Positions 49,102-58,694 are shown, counted from the stretch's first letter. The stretch: 64,000 nt of DNA from Bacteroides faecis MAJ27 (GCF_900106755.1 NZ_FNNN01000002.1:248001-312000), one strand, 5' to 3'. A program made the numbers and translations. The notes: a model not told the origin generated them from the sequence alone.

Positions 49102-49803
49102 TTATCCGGCTACAACTACTTCTATGTCGTAATTGATGAAAAGTCCGCTTTCAATAACGCCCGTGATTGTTTTCAGCTGTTCTTCCAGTGAAGCGTCAAT
49201 ATAACGGAAATAGGTGTCGAGGATGAAGTTTCCGTTTTCTGTCAAAATAGGTCCGTCTTTACCATGGGCCGGTCGTAATGAAATTTTGGAGGCTCCCAGA
49301 CGGTACAGTTCTTTTTCGACGTATGGCAGTGCATTCGGAAACACTTCCACCGGTATGGGGAATTTGCTGCCCAGCAGGTTGACAAGTTTGCTGGGATCGA
49401 CGATGATAAAGGTTTTGCCGCTGCTCCTGATCAGCAGCTTTTCTTTGAACATGGCTCCGCCACGCCCTTTTATCAGATTGTGGTCGGGGTCCACTTCGTC
49501 TGCCCCGTCAAATGTCCAGTCGGGACGTTTGTTCCAGAGGGTGGTTTGAGGGATGCCCAGTTGGATGCAAGTCATGGAGATTTCCTGGGAGGCGGGGACC
49601 ACTTCCAGAGGCAGGTGCTCTTCGTGAATCCGCTTGGCCAGTTCGAACAAAGTGAGGTAGACGGTGGAGCCGGAGCCGGCTCCTATTATGTCGCCAGCTT
49701 TGGCTGTGGCGGCAATCTCGCGTGCCACACGTTGTTTGGCTTCTCTGTTGGTAATTTCATTCGACCATTGCAGGTCTTTTATCAGTTGGTTTTCCCATTT
49801 CAT
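49102..49803 (-). CDS. rpiA: Ribose-5-phosphate isomerase A
   Basis: The 233-residue enzyme interconverts ribose 5-phosphate and ribulose 5-phosphate in the pentose phosphate pathway. The phosphate-binding loop GAGSGSTVYL, the catalytic DGADEVD motif and KGRGGAMFKEKLL are all present. Length is normal. It stands alone on this strand beside the primase island. Confidence 0.95.
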   Translation of the reverse strand: MKWENQLIKDLQWSNEITNREAKQRVAREIAATAKAGDIIGAGSGSTVYLTLFELAKRIHEEHLPLEVVPASQEISMTCIQLGIPQTTLWNKRPDWTFDGADEVDPDHNLIKGRGGAMFKEKLLIRSSGKTFIIVDPSKLVNLLGSKFPIPVEVFPNALPYVEKELYRLGASKISLRPAHGKDGPILTENGNFILDTYFRYIDASLEEQLKTITGVIESGLFINYDIEVVVAG

Positions 49804-49933
49804 TGTTCTTGCATTTTTAGAGTCTCCTTATATATATAACGACTGGAAGGGTAGGTTTGGTTCAATGAAAACGGGAGAATAAAAAAATAGATGGATGATT
49901 GCTTGGAATATAGTTTTTAATAACTATTTTTGT

Positions 49934-49966
49934 AACCTAAGGGTTTCTTTTTGGAACCTATGGGTG
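49934..49966. promoter_or_regulatory. Two direct repeats, possible operator of the HTH pair
   Basis: AACCTAAGGGTT (49934-49945) and AACCTATGGGTG (49955-49966) are spaced 21 bases apart, about two helical turns. Both are imperfect palindromes and lie 32 bases before the first start codon of the unit. Confidence 0.5.
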
Positions 49967-49998
49967 AAACTTGAAGATAAGAGTATGGACTAAATTCT

Positions 49999-50442
49999 AT
50001 GGTTATGGAAAATTTTACGATTGAAAAGATGGAGATTAAAAGGTTTAATGCTCTATTGGTGCGGACTATTGCATCGACGTTGCTTTTGGGATGGATAGCA
50101 TGGTGGATTTATTGTATAGATAACAATGAAAGTACGTGGGGCATGAGTTATTTTAATGCTTTTGTATTGTTGATATATGCGGCTGTCGCATGGAAGACAT
50201 CCGCTACACTTGAAAAGATCAAGAATGATAAGAGGCTGGCAGAGGCATTGGATGGTGAAATCTATTCGGTGTATAATTACAAATCTTTGGCTACGGGATT
50301 TTATGCAGCTTTGATAGCTGGAGTCATAGTCTTTACTTTTGGAGATTGTTTGAATCTTTCGGTACATATTGCTTCTCTGATTATCATTTTCATAGCCGGA
50401 TTATCTTCGCAAATAAGAAAATTGATTCTTTATAAACCATAA
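49999..50442 (+). CDS. Four-helix membrane protein paired with an HTH regulator
   Basis: The 147-residue protein has four hydrophobic segments (about residues 20-40, 50-66, 98-114 and 123-136) with a charged linker between the second and third. An internal ATG at 50005 could be the actual start. I recognise only a general resemblance to the small membrane partners of XRE-type regulators. The next gene starts seven bases after its stop, so the two form a unit. Possibly it senses membrane stress and controls the regulator (inference). Confidence 0.65.
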   Translation: MVMENFTIEKMEIKRFNALLVRTIASTLLLGWIAWWIYCIDNNESTWGMSYFNAFVLLIYAAVAWKTSATLEKIKNDKRLAEALDGEIYSVYNYKSLATGFYAALIAGVIVFTFGDCLNLSVHIASLIIIFIAGLSSQIRKLILYKP

Positions 50443-50449
50443 GTTTAAG

Positions 50450-50668
50450 ATGGAAAATAAAGAACTACTGAATAAAATAAAGGTGTACAGGGCGATGAAG
50501 AACATCAGTCAGGAAGAGCTGGCTGTAGCTATTGGAGTGACCCGTAAGACAATAAATACGGTAGAGACAGGAAAGTTCATCCCCTCTACGGTTCTTGCGC
50601 TGAAGATAGCACGTTATTTCGGAGTTCCGGTGGAGGAGATTTTCGTGTTGAATGACGACCTGCTGTAA
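50450..50668 (+). CDS. XRE/Cro-CI-type helix-turn-helix regulator
   Basis: The 72-residue protein is almost entirely a Cro/CI helix-turn-helix: KIKVYRAMKNISQEELAVAI, then GVTRKTINTVETGKFIPST, then the YFGVPVEEIF tail. It belongs to the YozG-like short XRE regulators that accompany membrane proteins. It is cotranscribed with the four-helix membrane protein, and the direct repeats at 49934-49966 may be its operator. Confidence 0.85.
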   Translation: MENKELLNKIKVYRAMKNISQEELAVAIGVTRKTINTVETGKFIPSTVLALKIARYFGVPVEEIFVLNDDLL

Positions 50669-50669
50669 C

Positions 50670-51320
50670 TTACAATATCAACCAGATCGCTATCATATGT
50701 CCGATGCTTCCTCCCAGACAGAACAGATGGAAGGTGGCATGCATGTACGGTTTGCGCAGCGAATAAAACACCGCCCCGATGATATACGAAGCTCCCCCGC
50801 CTATCAGCCACCAGAAGGCCGGGGCGGCTCCCATCTCTGTTAAGTTATCCATCAGAGGTTTCATGGCCACCAGAATGCTGGCTCCCATGGCTACGTAGCA
50901 AACCGTTTCCAGATTACTGTGTTCTTTCAGTTTCTTGAAACTCAGTATGAAGCCGACGATAGCCGACAGCCAGACAAAAGAGAAAATGCCCCAGCCCCAA
51001 CCTCCGGCATGCCTCATGACAAGCAGTGTGAACGGCGTATACGTTCCCGCAATGTGCAGGTAGATCGCCCCGTGATCGAATTTGCGAAGCAGCTCTTTCA
51101 ATCTGCCCGGGTGATTGCCGTGATACCATGTGGAACTGACATAAGAAGAAAGCATGCCAAACAGATAAACGGATACACAAGCCACCGCCCAGTCCGGTTC
51201 GGTGCTGGCCGCCGCTTTCGAGAGCAAGAAATACCCGGCTATGACTCCAAGCAGAATACCTGCCCCGTGACTGAGCGTGTTTGCCCATTCTTCGACGTTA
51301 TTATATCTTTTATTTTCCAA
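50670..51320 (-). CDS. Hemolysin III/PAQR family membrane protein
   Basis: The 216-residue protein has seven predicted membrane helices and the family's zinc-site motifs: SSTWYHG, the FDHGAIYLHIAGTYTPF segment and HATFHLFCLGGSIGHM near the C-terminus. The family is also called YqfA/HlyIII; it is hydrolase-like and has been linked to membrane fluidity in bacteria. Its promoter element TACCTTTG (51354-51361, minus) lies 34 bases upstream. Converges with the HTH gene, one base apart. Confidence 0.93.
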   Translation of the reverse strand: MENKRYNNVEEWANTLSHGAGILLGVIAGYFLLSKAAASTEPDWAVACVSVYLFGMLSSYVSSTWYHGNHPGRLKELLRKFDHGAIYLHIAGTYTPFTLLVMRHAGGWGWGIFSFVWLSAIVGFILSFKKLKEHSNLETVCYVAMGASILVAMKPLMDNLTEMGAAPAFWWLIGGGASYIIGAVFYSLRKPYMHATFHLFCLGGSIGHMIAIWLIL

Positions 51321-51366
51321 TGTCTTCTTTCGACTTTTGTTATGTTAGAGCCGCAAAGGTACACTT

Positions 51367-51699
51367 TTATTTTTTCTTGAAAGCCAGACTGATTTTCTTT
51401 TTAATAGGTTGTATTTTCTTTTTATACCAACTTTCCTTTGCTGAAGGAACAGCCGGTTTATCTTCGGCATTGGATGATTCTATCAAAAACTTTCTCATCT
51501 GTTCTTCCGGTGGATAGATCCATACAAAATCAGTATCTTTGTACTCAGGATAATCATCCATAAAAAAGCCCCAGTCTTCAGTGTCAAAGTTATAGTAACC
51601 AAGATTGGTTATTCCGCGTTTATCGCAGGTTAGTACCGTGAGAGAAAATTCTTCTTTACCGTCCCGTGCAGGGAGGTCTGTTTTTTTGTGTATTTTCAT
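51367..51699 (-). CDS. Hypothetical protein at the end of the DUF3857 operon
   Basis: The 110-residue protein has a soluble, aromatic-rich N-terminal half (LGYYNFDTEDWGFFMDDYPEY) and a highly basic C-terminus (KKKIQPIKKKISLAFKKK) that could bind nucleic acid or membrane. There is no signal peptide. It begins seven bases after the stop of the DUF3857 gene, so it is the last gene of that operon. I do not recognise a family. Confidence 0.6.
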   Translation of the reverse strand: MKIHKKTDLPARDGKEEFSLTVLTCDKRGITNLGYYNFDTEDWGFFMDDYPEYKDTDFVWIYPPEEQMRKFLIESSNAEDKPAVPSAKESWYKKKIQPIKKKISLAFKKK

Positions 51700-51706
51700 T
51701 TTTCCT

Positions 51707-53614
51707 TTAATTTGGTTTTTTCTTTAGTATGATTTTCCCGTTATATTGCTCTGCTACTTGTTTCCGGAAGTCGAGGAAGGCCGCATATTCTTCGGGAGCA
51801 TAAATCCCTTTGCGCATAAACAGGTTGTGGACAATCCATATCTCGTTATCATTCACTCGAACCGAAGAATGGAAATTGCCGAATTTGCTTTTCAGGTCAG
51901 CCGGTCGCGGAAGCCCTTCAATGGTATATCCTTCGGGAAGCTGAATGCGGATGCTGTCGGCATCCGAGTAACCGAAATTGACGTGGATGGGGTGGGTGCG
52001 CTTTGTGATATGCGGTACGCTGAACCCTTTGCGAAATACATTGGCGGGGATAAACAGGCGGTTTCCCGTCTTGTTTCCGTACTGGTTGCTGCTTGCCGTA
52101 TAGTCGAATGTGATAGACGGATTTGCCTCTTTGCATTCGCTGATGTGCAGGCGCAGGATATCGGCCTGCGAAAGGTTGATGTCCGAGCGGATACGGTCTT
52201 TCTGCTTGTTGGGTTCCAGGTAGACTATCCCCGCTTCGTTTTCGTATTGGAATAGCCGGGATACTTCTTGAACTTCGATCTTCGCTTCTGCGGTGGGCGA
52301 GAGTGAAATCCGTGCGGTGATCTGTTGCGTATTCAGCGAGTCGGGATAGGCGGGCAAGCGGTATATGCTGCCCCCGGTGGGCTGGATGAGCAGGGCGTCG
52401 TGTCCGGCAATGTCCTGATGGACATAGCCGAAAGGAAGCTGCGGATTCGTGCATTCCAGCCAAAGTGTATCTTGCGGGAGAGGCACTTGCAGAATGACGT
52501 GGTTCATCTGGTTGGCACTGGAGAAGTCGGGCAGCAGCCGTTCGTTGGTGGTGCTGATTACCGTATAGGTGGACGGGATGCCCAGCTCGTTCAGCATGGC
52601 ACGGGCGTAGTTGGAAAGTCCCTTGCAGTCGCCGAATCCGGTGCGGCAGACGTCGGTGGCGGTAATGGGCTGCAATCCTCCGATACCCAGTTGGATGCTG
52701 ACGTAGCGGGTGGTCTTTGCCAGATAATCGTAGACGGCTTTCACTTTTTCGCGGTCGGTTGTGCAGTTTGCTGTCAGTTCGTGCAGCTTGCTTTTGAACG
52801 GTTCGGTGAGCAGGTCGCGGTCTTTGAGAAGGCTGTACTGCCACTCTCCGTACTTTTGCCATGTGCTCATGTCGCCCTGCTTCTTGTCGAAACTGAAAGC
52901 GGAAGGGGCGAAATATACGCGCGGGAATAGTTCGGCAAAGCTGGGTCCGAACGGTTCGCTCACGATAGGCGGCAACTGGGCGGCGGACACTTCCAGAATC
53001 TGCTGTCCTTCGGGACCGGTGGATTCCTTCACTTGGATATTTTTCCCGTCAGTGTTCAGTGTCCGGTATCTGCATTGCTGTCCGGCAGGCAGTTCGATGC
53101 GGTAGGAAGCCTTCTCTACTCCCTGGCTGAAATCCATTTGCGGCATGAAGGTAGAATAACCTATCAGTCCGTTATTGCATTTCACTTCCCACACATATTT
53201 CACGGTGAAAGGGAAGGAGGGATAGTTGCATTCGTAATAGTAAAGATAATCGTCCGTGGTGAGCGAGGAACTGTATTCGCTTTTCACCAGTTCCGATTTT
53301 TTGATCTTCCGCACGCTTTCTCCCGAAGCGTTGATAAGCTCTCCGGAGAACTTCTGCAACGAACGGAACATATCGCAGCTGCAGAAGAAATGTGCCGCAT
53401 CGAGTCCCTTCTTATTAAGGATGGTGACGGTGCGGGTTTCTCTCTCGACGGACTGGGTCATCGACTTGCAGATCACTTCCGTCCGCGCGTCTACGATGAG
53501 GGAGTTGGAATTGGAGGCTATGTCCTGGGCACGGACAGGCAGGAGGCAAAAGCAGAGCCAAGTGCAGAGCAGTCCGTATAGTTTGGTTCGCGAATAATGG
53601 GTCATCAGCTTCAT
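51707..53614 (-). CDS. Exported DUF3857/transglutaminase-like protein with intact catalytic Cys
   Basis: The 635-residue protein has a signal peptide (LYGLLCTWLCFCLLPVRAQ), a DUF3857 beta-rich domain (about 40-260) and a transglutaminase-like core. The core keeps the catalytic Cys in GFGDCKGLSNYARAML. A likely His is in NQMNHVILQVPL, and an acidic residue in the LECTNPQLPFG segment. A C-terminal beta domain follows. It is the third DUF3857 gene of the operon and the only one with an intact Cys. Such proteins probably act on peptides or proteins of the periplasm; the substrate is unknown. Confidence 0.85.
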   Translation of the reverse strand: MKLMTHYSRTKLYGLLCTWLCFCLLPVRAQDIASNSNSLIVDARTEVICKSMTQSVERETRTVTILNKKGLDAAHFFCSCDMFRSLQKFSGELINASGESVRKIKKSELVKSEYSSSLTTDDYLYYYECNYPSFPFTVKYVWEVKCNNGLIGYSTFMPQMDFSQGVEKASYRIELPAGQQCRYRTLNTDGKNIQVKESTGPEGQQILEVSAAQLPPIVSEPFGPSFAELFPRVYFAPSAFSFDKKQGDMSTWQKYGEWQYSLLKDRDLLTEPFKSKLHELTANCTTDREKVKAVYDYLAKTTRYVSIQLGIGGLQPITATDVCRTGFGDCKGLSNYARAMLNELGIPSTYTVISTTNERLLPDFSSANQMNHVILQVPLPQDTLWLECTNPQLPFGYVHQDIAGHDALLIQPTGGSIYRLPAYPDSLNTQQITARISLSPTAEAKIEVQEVSRLFQYENEAGIVYLEPNKQKDRIRSDINLSQADILRLHISECKEANPSITFDYTASSNQYGNKTGNRLFIPANVFRKGFSVPHITKRTHPIHVNFGYSDADSIRIQLPEGYTIEGLPRPADLKSKFGNFHSSVRVNDNEIWIVHNLFMRKGIYAPEEYAAFLDFRKQVAEQYNGKIILKKKPN

Positions 53615-53621
53615 GTTATTA

Positions 53622-55643
53622 TCATTGTTTCTTAAGCACTATCAATTCGTTATTCTTCTCGGCGACGTTTTCCCAGAACATTTTGACCGTTGGGTATTCG
53701 GTAGCGAGATGGAGTAACTTGTTGGCAATGAATGTATATGTCACGTTGATTGTGTTCCCCGACTGGCTGATGTTGTACCGGACGATGTCTTGTCCGTCTT
53801 CCGTTTTGAGATTGAGCGGTTTGGGAAGTTCTTCTACCGCATAGCCTTCCGGGATGGTCAGCATCGTTGCCTGCAGGATATGTTCGGTATATGGCATTTC
53901 GAGCGGCAACTGCCTCTCTGTCTGAATGAACGGACACTTGCTGACGTGCAGGAAAATCATGGGACTGACATAGATAAGGTCGTCATTCACCGTCGCCTGT
54001 TTTTCAAAATCGAGGAATTCCGTTATTCTGGGCGAGAAGACGTTCAGTTCTCTGGTCTCGAACTTCTTGACTTTGATGTTTTCTTCCGTTTCCAGCTGAT
54101 TGATATATTCCGTGCTGTCTTTTGCCGCGTAATAACGTCTGCGGAGGTTGGCTGCATACTGCCCCATATACACTGCGTTGCGGTCGCCCGTGATCTGTCC
54201 GTTCGGATGAATCTGCGCTCTGACGGTGGCGCGTATCTGGTTTTTGCCGAGTTTGCTCAGGTTCATCCATCTGCCTCCGGCTGTTTCGCTGATGAGGCGT
54301 GCGCGGTTTACCATCAGTACGGGCGGCAGGGTATTCATGTAGCCGTTGATCACCGAGCCGTCGAGGAATACCAGTGTGCTGTCCGTATCGGCGATGCCGA
54401 CAATGAAGGTGTTCAGCTTTTGTATCGAAGGATAGCTGTAAGGGAGGATGCCCCTGTCTTTGCGGCTCATCACTGCCGGATAGCAGGGAATCTGCGCGTC
54501 ACGCAGCATGCTCATCAGGATGAAATTGATGTCTGCGTTGCTGCCTGTCCCGTTCTTGACCGCTTTCTTCACTTCGTTGCCGTATAGCCCGTATTGGCCG
54601 TTCCACGATATTTTCTGTTTGAGGAAGGTGTAGATGGCAGCGATCCGGTTCTGACGGTCGGGCAGTTGGTCCAGTGACAGCGAAGCCATCTCGTCCCGGT
54701 AAGGGTTGCGCATCTTGAGCATGGCGCCGAAGTCTTCGTCCTGTAGCAGCATTTGGTCGATCTCCTCCCAGGTGTGGGTGAAAGACCGGTAGAACGATCC
54801 CGGAAAGTCCACTCCCCGGAGTTCGAAATATACGCTGCTCATATAGTCGTTGGCACACCACACATAGTTGTCCGGACGCAGGGCGGGGAGGTGTTCTCCG
54901 GTGAATATCATGTGGCGGCCGTTGCAGCTGAGCATTTCTGTCTGTCCGCCCGGGAGGCTGAGGAGAAACGTAAGAGAAGAGGTTTCGTCTTTGGACGCCA
55001 TCGGGTGAGGGCCCCGCATGTCGAGGTTGAACTTGAAATATTCCGGTATGGTGATGTCATATTGGGTGAAGATCACCGGGATGTCTCTTTGCGCCTCCCA
55101 CAGGTTGATGCTGTAGTAGAGGTCGGAACTCAGCTGGTATTTGTATTCGAATACGGTTCCTTCCCTGACGGCAGGTATCGAGAATTTGAGCTGCATGTAT
55201 TGTTTGTTGATGCGTTCCGTGAAGACCAGGTCGCGCTTCATCTTGGTGCGTACCGTCTCTCCGCCTTCCATATTGTAGGCCGAAGCGTCAAGTTGGCTGA
55301 TGCTTTCTTTCAGTGTGATGACGGCATTGCTTTCGTTGGAGTAGTAGGGAATCCGGATGTCGGCATAGGACGCTCCTTCGGATTTAAGTACTTTGATTTT
55401 GACCTCATAGTTGTAGAGGATGCGGAAATTGTTGGCTAACAGGTCATAGCGGACTTCGCACTTCGAATAGAGCACGACCGCTGTCGCGGAGGTGTCCGGT
55501 GCGTAGGTGGTCATGGCGAGTTCTTCTTCCGAAGGTTTGCCGTATTTCATGCTGGGCTTGAAACTGTCTGTCGCTGTCTGCTGGGCGAACCCTTGGCACC
55601 CTAGCAGTAAAAGAATCCAAATCAGTGCTGTTTTCATCGTCAT
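53622..55643 (-). CDS. Exported DUF3857/transglutaminase-like protein, catalytic Cys missing
   Basis: The 673-residue protein has a signal peptide; a start at the internal ATG 55637 gives MKTALIWILLLLGCQGFAQ. Its sequence runs parallel to the 686-residue neighbour (shared KPSMKYGKPSEEELAMTTYAPD-type region, NADINFILM, YPSIQKLNTFIV). At the transglutaminase Cys position the sequence is NGTGSNADINFILM, so Cys is replaced by Asn/Ala. It is therefore likely non-catalytic. The gene lies seven bases before the Cys-containing paralogue. Confidence 0.85.
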   Translation of the reverse strand: MTMKTALIWILLLLGCQGFAQQTATDSFKPSMKYGKPSEEELAMTTYAPDTSATAVVLYSKCEVRYDLLANNFRILYNYEVKIKVLKSEGASYADIRIPYYSNESNAVITLKESISQLDASAYNMEGGETVRTKMKRDLVFTERINKQYMQLKFSIPAVREGTVFEYKYQLSSDLYYSINLWEAQRDIPVIFTQYDITIPEYFKFNLDMRGPHPMASKDETSSLTFLLSLPGGQTEMLSCNGRHMIFTGEHLPALRPDNYVWCANDYMSSVYFELRGVDFPGSFYRSFTHTWEEIDQMLLQDEDFGAMLKMRNPYRDEMASLSLDQLPDRQNRIAAIYTFLKQKISWNGQYGLYGNEVKKAVKNGTGSNADINFILMSMLRDAQIPCYPAVMSRKDRGILPYSYPSIQKLNTFIVGIADTDSTLVFLDGSVINGYMNTLPPVLMVNRARLISETAGGRWMNLSKLGKNQIRATVRAQIHPNGQITGDRNAVYMGQYAANLRRRYYAAKDSTEYINQLETEENIKVKKFETRELNVFSPRITEFLDFEKQATVNDDLIYVSPMIFLHVSKCPFIQTERQLPLEMPYTEHILQATMLTIPEGYAVEELPKPLNLKTEDGQDIVRYNISQSGNTINVTYTFIANKLLHLATEYPTVKMFWENVAEKNNELIVLKKQ

Positions 55644-55667
55644 TCAGTTGTTTGTGGTGAAGAAAAT

Positions 55668-57701
55668 CTATATCTTTTTGAGAACGATCAGTGCCTGATT
55701 CTTCTCGATTACTTTGGTCCATATATCCTGTAGCTGGCTGTACTGGTCGGGAAGGAGAATGTGTGTCCGCAACTGGAATACATAGTTGAGGACGACTTTG
55801 TTGTCAGTCCTCTGAATCATGTACCTGCATTGCAACTTTCCGTCATCGGTTCTGACGGAATACGACTCGGGTATCTCCTCTACCTCGTATCCGTCGGGAA
55901 GCATAAGCGTGCATACCAGGTTGTATTTGTACGGGTACTGAAATTCGACAGGGAGTATGCGCTCCGTCTGGATAAACGGATTCCGCTCCAGTTGCGGGAA
56001 GACCATCGGATTGACGTAAAGCCGTCCGCCTGTGGTTTCGGTATCCATCAGGAAGTCGAACTCTTCTTTGATCTGCGTGGGGTCATAGGCATCGTTCTCC
56101 TGCTTTAAGTTCTTGAAAGCGAACTTTTCCTTGCCGGCATCCGACGGAGTGAAAATCAGCGAGTCTTTCTTCTGGCGGAGCTGTTTCTTCTGGTATTCTA
56201 CCGCTTCCTCTCCCTGCAGTTGCGTCATGCGGTGTCCTCTGATCTGTCCGTCCTGTACGGTGGCATTGATTTGCATGAAAGCTACATTGCTGCTGAGGTT
56301 GATCAGGTCTACCCATTTCTTCTCTTCCGGTTCGTCGGGAGAGAGGATACGTGCTTTGTTGACACACAAATCGAGCGGCAGCACATTGAGAGCCGGCAGC
56401 TCCATGGAACTGTCGAGGTAAACGTAGCCTTGGGTATCATTGTTGTAGGCGGCGACAAGGAAGGTGTTCAGCTTCTGGAGCGAAGGGAAGTTGAAAGGCA
56501 GCACTCCCGTCGAGCGGCGGCTCAGCACGACAGGATAGGAGCGGATGCCGTAGTCTTTGAGAATCCCCATGAGGATAAAGTTCAGATCGGCATTGCTGCC
56601 GTTTCCTGCTTTGATCACTTTGTTGAGGTCTCTGCTGTAAAGCTCGTATCTGCCGTTCCAGGAGAGCTTTTGCTTCAATACCCGGAAGGCGGTGATGACT
56701 TTCTGCTCGAATGTCATTTCGCTGGTAAAGGCGGCTATGGCTTCTTCTTTAAAAGGATTGTTGAAAGACAAGTGCTTGCCGAAAAGCTCGTCTTCGGGCT
56801 TGGTCAGTTGCTTGTCCACGTCTTTCCACTCCTCGCTGAAGGGTTCGTATTCTCTGCCGGGGAAATGGGTGCCTTGCAGGTCGAAGCTGACCTGTATTTT
56901 ATAATCTTCGGGACACCAGCAGTATGACTCGTCCTGCCGGATGGCGGGGAGGTTCTGCGAGGTGAAGGTCATTTCGCGCGACGGGATGGAGAAGTCTTCC
57001 GCTATTTTTGCTATGCCGCTTTGTTGGGTGGTCGTTCCGTGTATGGAGGTCTCTTTTGCTTTGCTGGTTATCCAGTCTTTGCCGCGCAGTTCGATGTTGT
57101 AGATGTAGGCGTGGGGGATGGTGATTTTATACTGGTTGTATATCATCGGAAGTTCGTCCTGCATCATCCAGTTGTCGATGTGGGCGAAGTAGTCGGAATA
57201 GAGTTTGTAATGGTATTCAATGACGCTGCCGACTTTGACGGAGGGGATCGAGAATTTCAGCAGGCGGATGTGCTGGTTTACCCGTTCGTCGGAGATATGG
57301 TCCCGTTTCAGCGGTGTTTCGATGCACTGTCCGTTCTCCAGATGGTAGGAACAGCCGTTTATTTCGCTGGCTCTTTCCTGCCCTCTGTCTTTGTCGGAAG
57401 GGGAGTAGTAGGGGATAGTCACATCGGCGTAGGATACGCCCTGGGGCTTCAGTACTTTGATGCGCACCCAATGCTCGGTCACTAACTGGAAGCCGTCTTT
57501 ATATACGAATTTGCTTTCGCCCATGCGAAACAGGTAGATGGCGGTGGCGGTGGTATCGGGGGCATAGCTGTTCAGAGAGAGCTCTTCCTTCGAAGGTTTT
57601 CCGTACTTCAGATTCGGTTTGATGGTGTTACCGGACTGCTGTGGGAAGGTAGTCGATAGCAATAATAACAGAAATGTGGAGAATATGAATAGTCTTTTCA
57701 T
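55668..57701 (-). CDS. Exported DUF3857/transglutaminase-like protein, catalytic Cys missing
   Basis: The reading of 677 residues starts at ATG 57701 (MKRLFIFSTFLLLLLS signal peptide); frame extensions to 57719 or 57728 fall on or beyond the presumed transcription start. It has the same layout as the next gene: DUF3857 domain, transglutaminase-like core and C-terminal beta domain. The Cys region reads GNGSNADLNFILM, without Cys, as in its neighbour. It opens the operon of four genes. A -7 element TATCTTTG lies at 57726-57733. Confidence 0.83.
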   Translation of the reverse strand: MKRLFIFSTFLLLLLSTTFPQQSGNTIKPNLKYGKPSKEELSLNSYAPDTTATAIYLFRMGESKFVYKDGFQLVTEHWVRIKVLKPQGVSYADVTIPYYSPSDKDRGQERASEINGCSYHLENGQCIETPLKRDHISDERVNQHIRLLKFSIPSVKVGSVIEYHYKLYSDYFAHIDNWMMQDELPMIYNQYKITIPHAYIYNIELRGKDWITSKAKETSIHGTTTQQSGIAKIAEDFSIPSREMTFTSQNLPAIRQDESYCWCPEDYKIQVSFDLQGTHFPGREYEPFSEEWKDVDKQLTKPEDELFGKHLSFNNPFKEEAIAAFTSEMTFEQKVITAFRVLKQKLSWNGRYELYSRDLNKVIKAGNGSNADLNFILMGILKDYGIRSYPVVLSRRSTGVLPFNFPSLQKLNTFLVAAYNNDTQGYVYLDSSMELPALNVLPLDLCVNKARILSPDEPEEKKWVDLINLSSNVAFMQINATVQDGQIRGHRMTQLQGEEAVEYQKKQLRQKKDSLIFTPSDAGKEKFAFKNLKQENDAYDPTQIKEEFDFLMDTETTGGRLYVNPMVFPQLERNPFIQTERILPVEFQYPYKYNLVCTLMLPDGYEVEEIPESYSVRTDDGKLQCRYMIQRTDNKVVLNYVFQLRTHILLPDQYSQLQDIWTKVIEKNQALIVLKKI

Positions 57702-57725
57702 ATGGAGTGTGTTTTTCATCTCCGA

Positions 57726-57733
57726 CAAAGATA
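57726..57733 (-). promoter_or_regulatory. -7 promoter element of the DUF3857 operon
   Basis: CAAAGATA on the plus strand reads TATCTTTG. It sets the transcription start near 57719 and supports the ATG at 57701 as the first gene's start, since the other ATGs would be in front of or at the transcript end. Confidence 0.5.
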
Positions 57734-57794
57734 AAAAAAATAGAGAAAGGTGTACTCCCTTTCTCCATTTTTATTTCAATAGGCGGATAAAATA

Positions 57795-58694
57795 TTATAC
57801 CAAGTGTCCGATCCACTCTTCACGGTCGCCCGGAAGGAGGTCGATCACCGGAACTTCCACCATCGTGTAGCATCCCGGTTGCTGCTTCATGGAAGCGCGT
57901 GCCACGCATACAAGTACCTGCGCGGTGAGCGCAGGATTGTTGATGCGCATGTTGAACTCGAACAACTGGTTCTGTGTTTTACCGGAAACTCCCTTGCGAG
58001 TCAGATTTACACCGTGCCCCATATCGAGCAGCGCGTCTACGCTCGGCACAAGTTTTACATGTGTCTCGTCGTTCACGAAGTAAGGGTCTGCTTTGATGGC
58101 TGCGGCTACTTCTTCAAATTTGTATCCGTCTTTCAGCTCGATGTACACCATGCGGCGGTGGATTCCCGTTCCGGTAGGAATGGTCATGGAGAGGGCGGCT
58201 TTCACTCCGTCGATTGCTTTAACGGCAACAGTGTGTCCCATGCTCATGCCCGGGCCGAAGTTGGTGTAAGTGATTCCTTTCGGAGCGATTGCTTCGAGCA
58301 TGGTGCGTACGATAGAGTCGCTTCCCGGGTCCCATCCTGCGGAGATGATAGATACGGCTTTGTGCTCCTTGGCGGCTGCATCCAGCGTGCGGCGCAGGTC
58401 GACGATGTCTGTGTGGATATCGAAGCTGTCTACCGTATTAATTCCCATTGCCAGGTATTCTTTGGCGTATTTCTCAACGCTGCGGGTCGGCGTGCAGAGG
58501 ATGGCTACTTCTACTCCTTCCAGTTCCTTGATATCTTTCACTACTGCATAGTTTGCCAACTCTTCCGGTTTGTTCTCTGCTCCTGCACGACGAACGACTC
58601 CGGCGATTTCGAAATCAGGCGCTGCCTGCAGCGCTTCAAGTACATAGTGTCCGATATTGCCGTAACCGACAATAGCTGCTCTTACTTTTTTCAT
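57795..58694 (-). CDS. ddh: meso-Diaminopimelate dehydrogenase
   Basis: The 299-residue NADP-dependent enzyme makes meso-diaminopimelate in one step from tetrahydrodipicolinate and ammonia, bypassing the succinylase branch of lysine synthesis. It starts with the Rossmann motif AAIVGYGNIGHYVLEAL and contains STAGWDPGS-like SAGWDPGSDSIVRTML. DAP serves both lysine and peptidoglycan. The gene stands alone; a -7 element TACTTTTG is at 58738-58745 on the minus strand. Confidence 0.94.
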   Translation of the reverse strand: MKKVRAAIVGYGNIGHYVLEALQAAPDFEIAGVVRRAGAENKPEELANYAVVKDIKELEGVEVAILCTPTRSVEKYAKEYLAMGINTVDSFDIHTDIVDLRRTLDAAAKEHKAVSIISAGWDPGSDSIVRTMLEAIAPKGITYTNFGPGMSMGHTVAVKAIDGVKAALSMTIPTGTGIHRRMVYIELKDGYKFEEVAAAIKADPYFVNDETHVKLVPSVDALLDMGHGVNLTRKGVSGKTQNQLFEFNMRINNPALTAQVLVCVARASMKQQPGCYTMVEVPVIDLLPGDREEWIGHLV

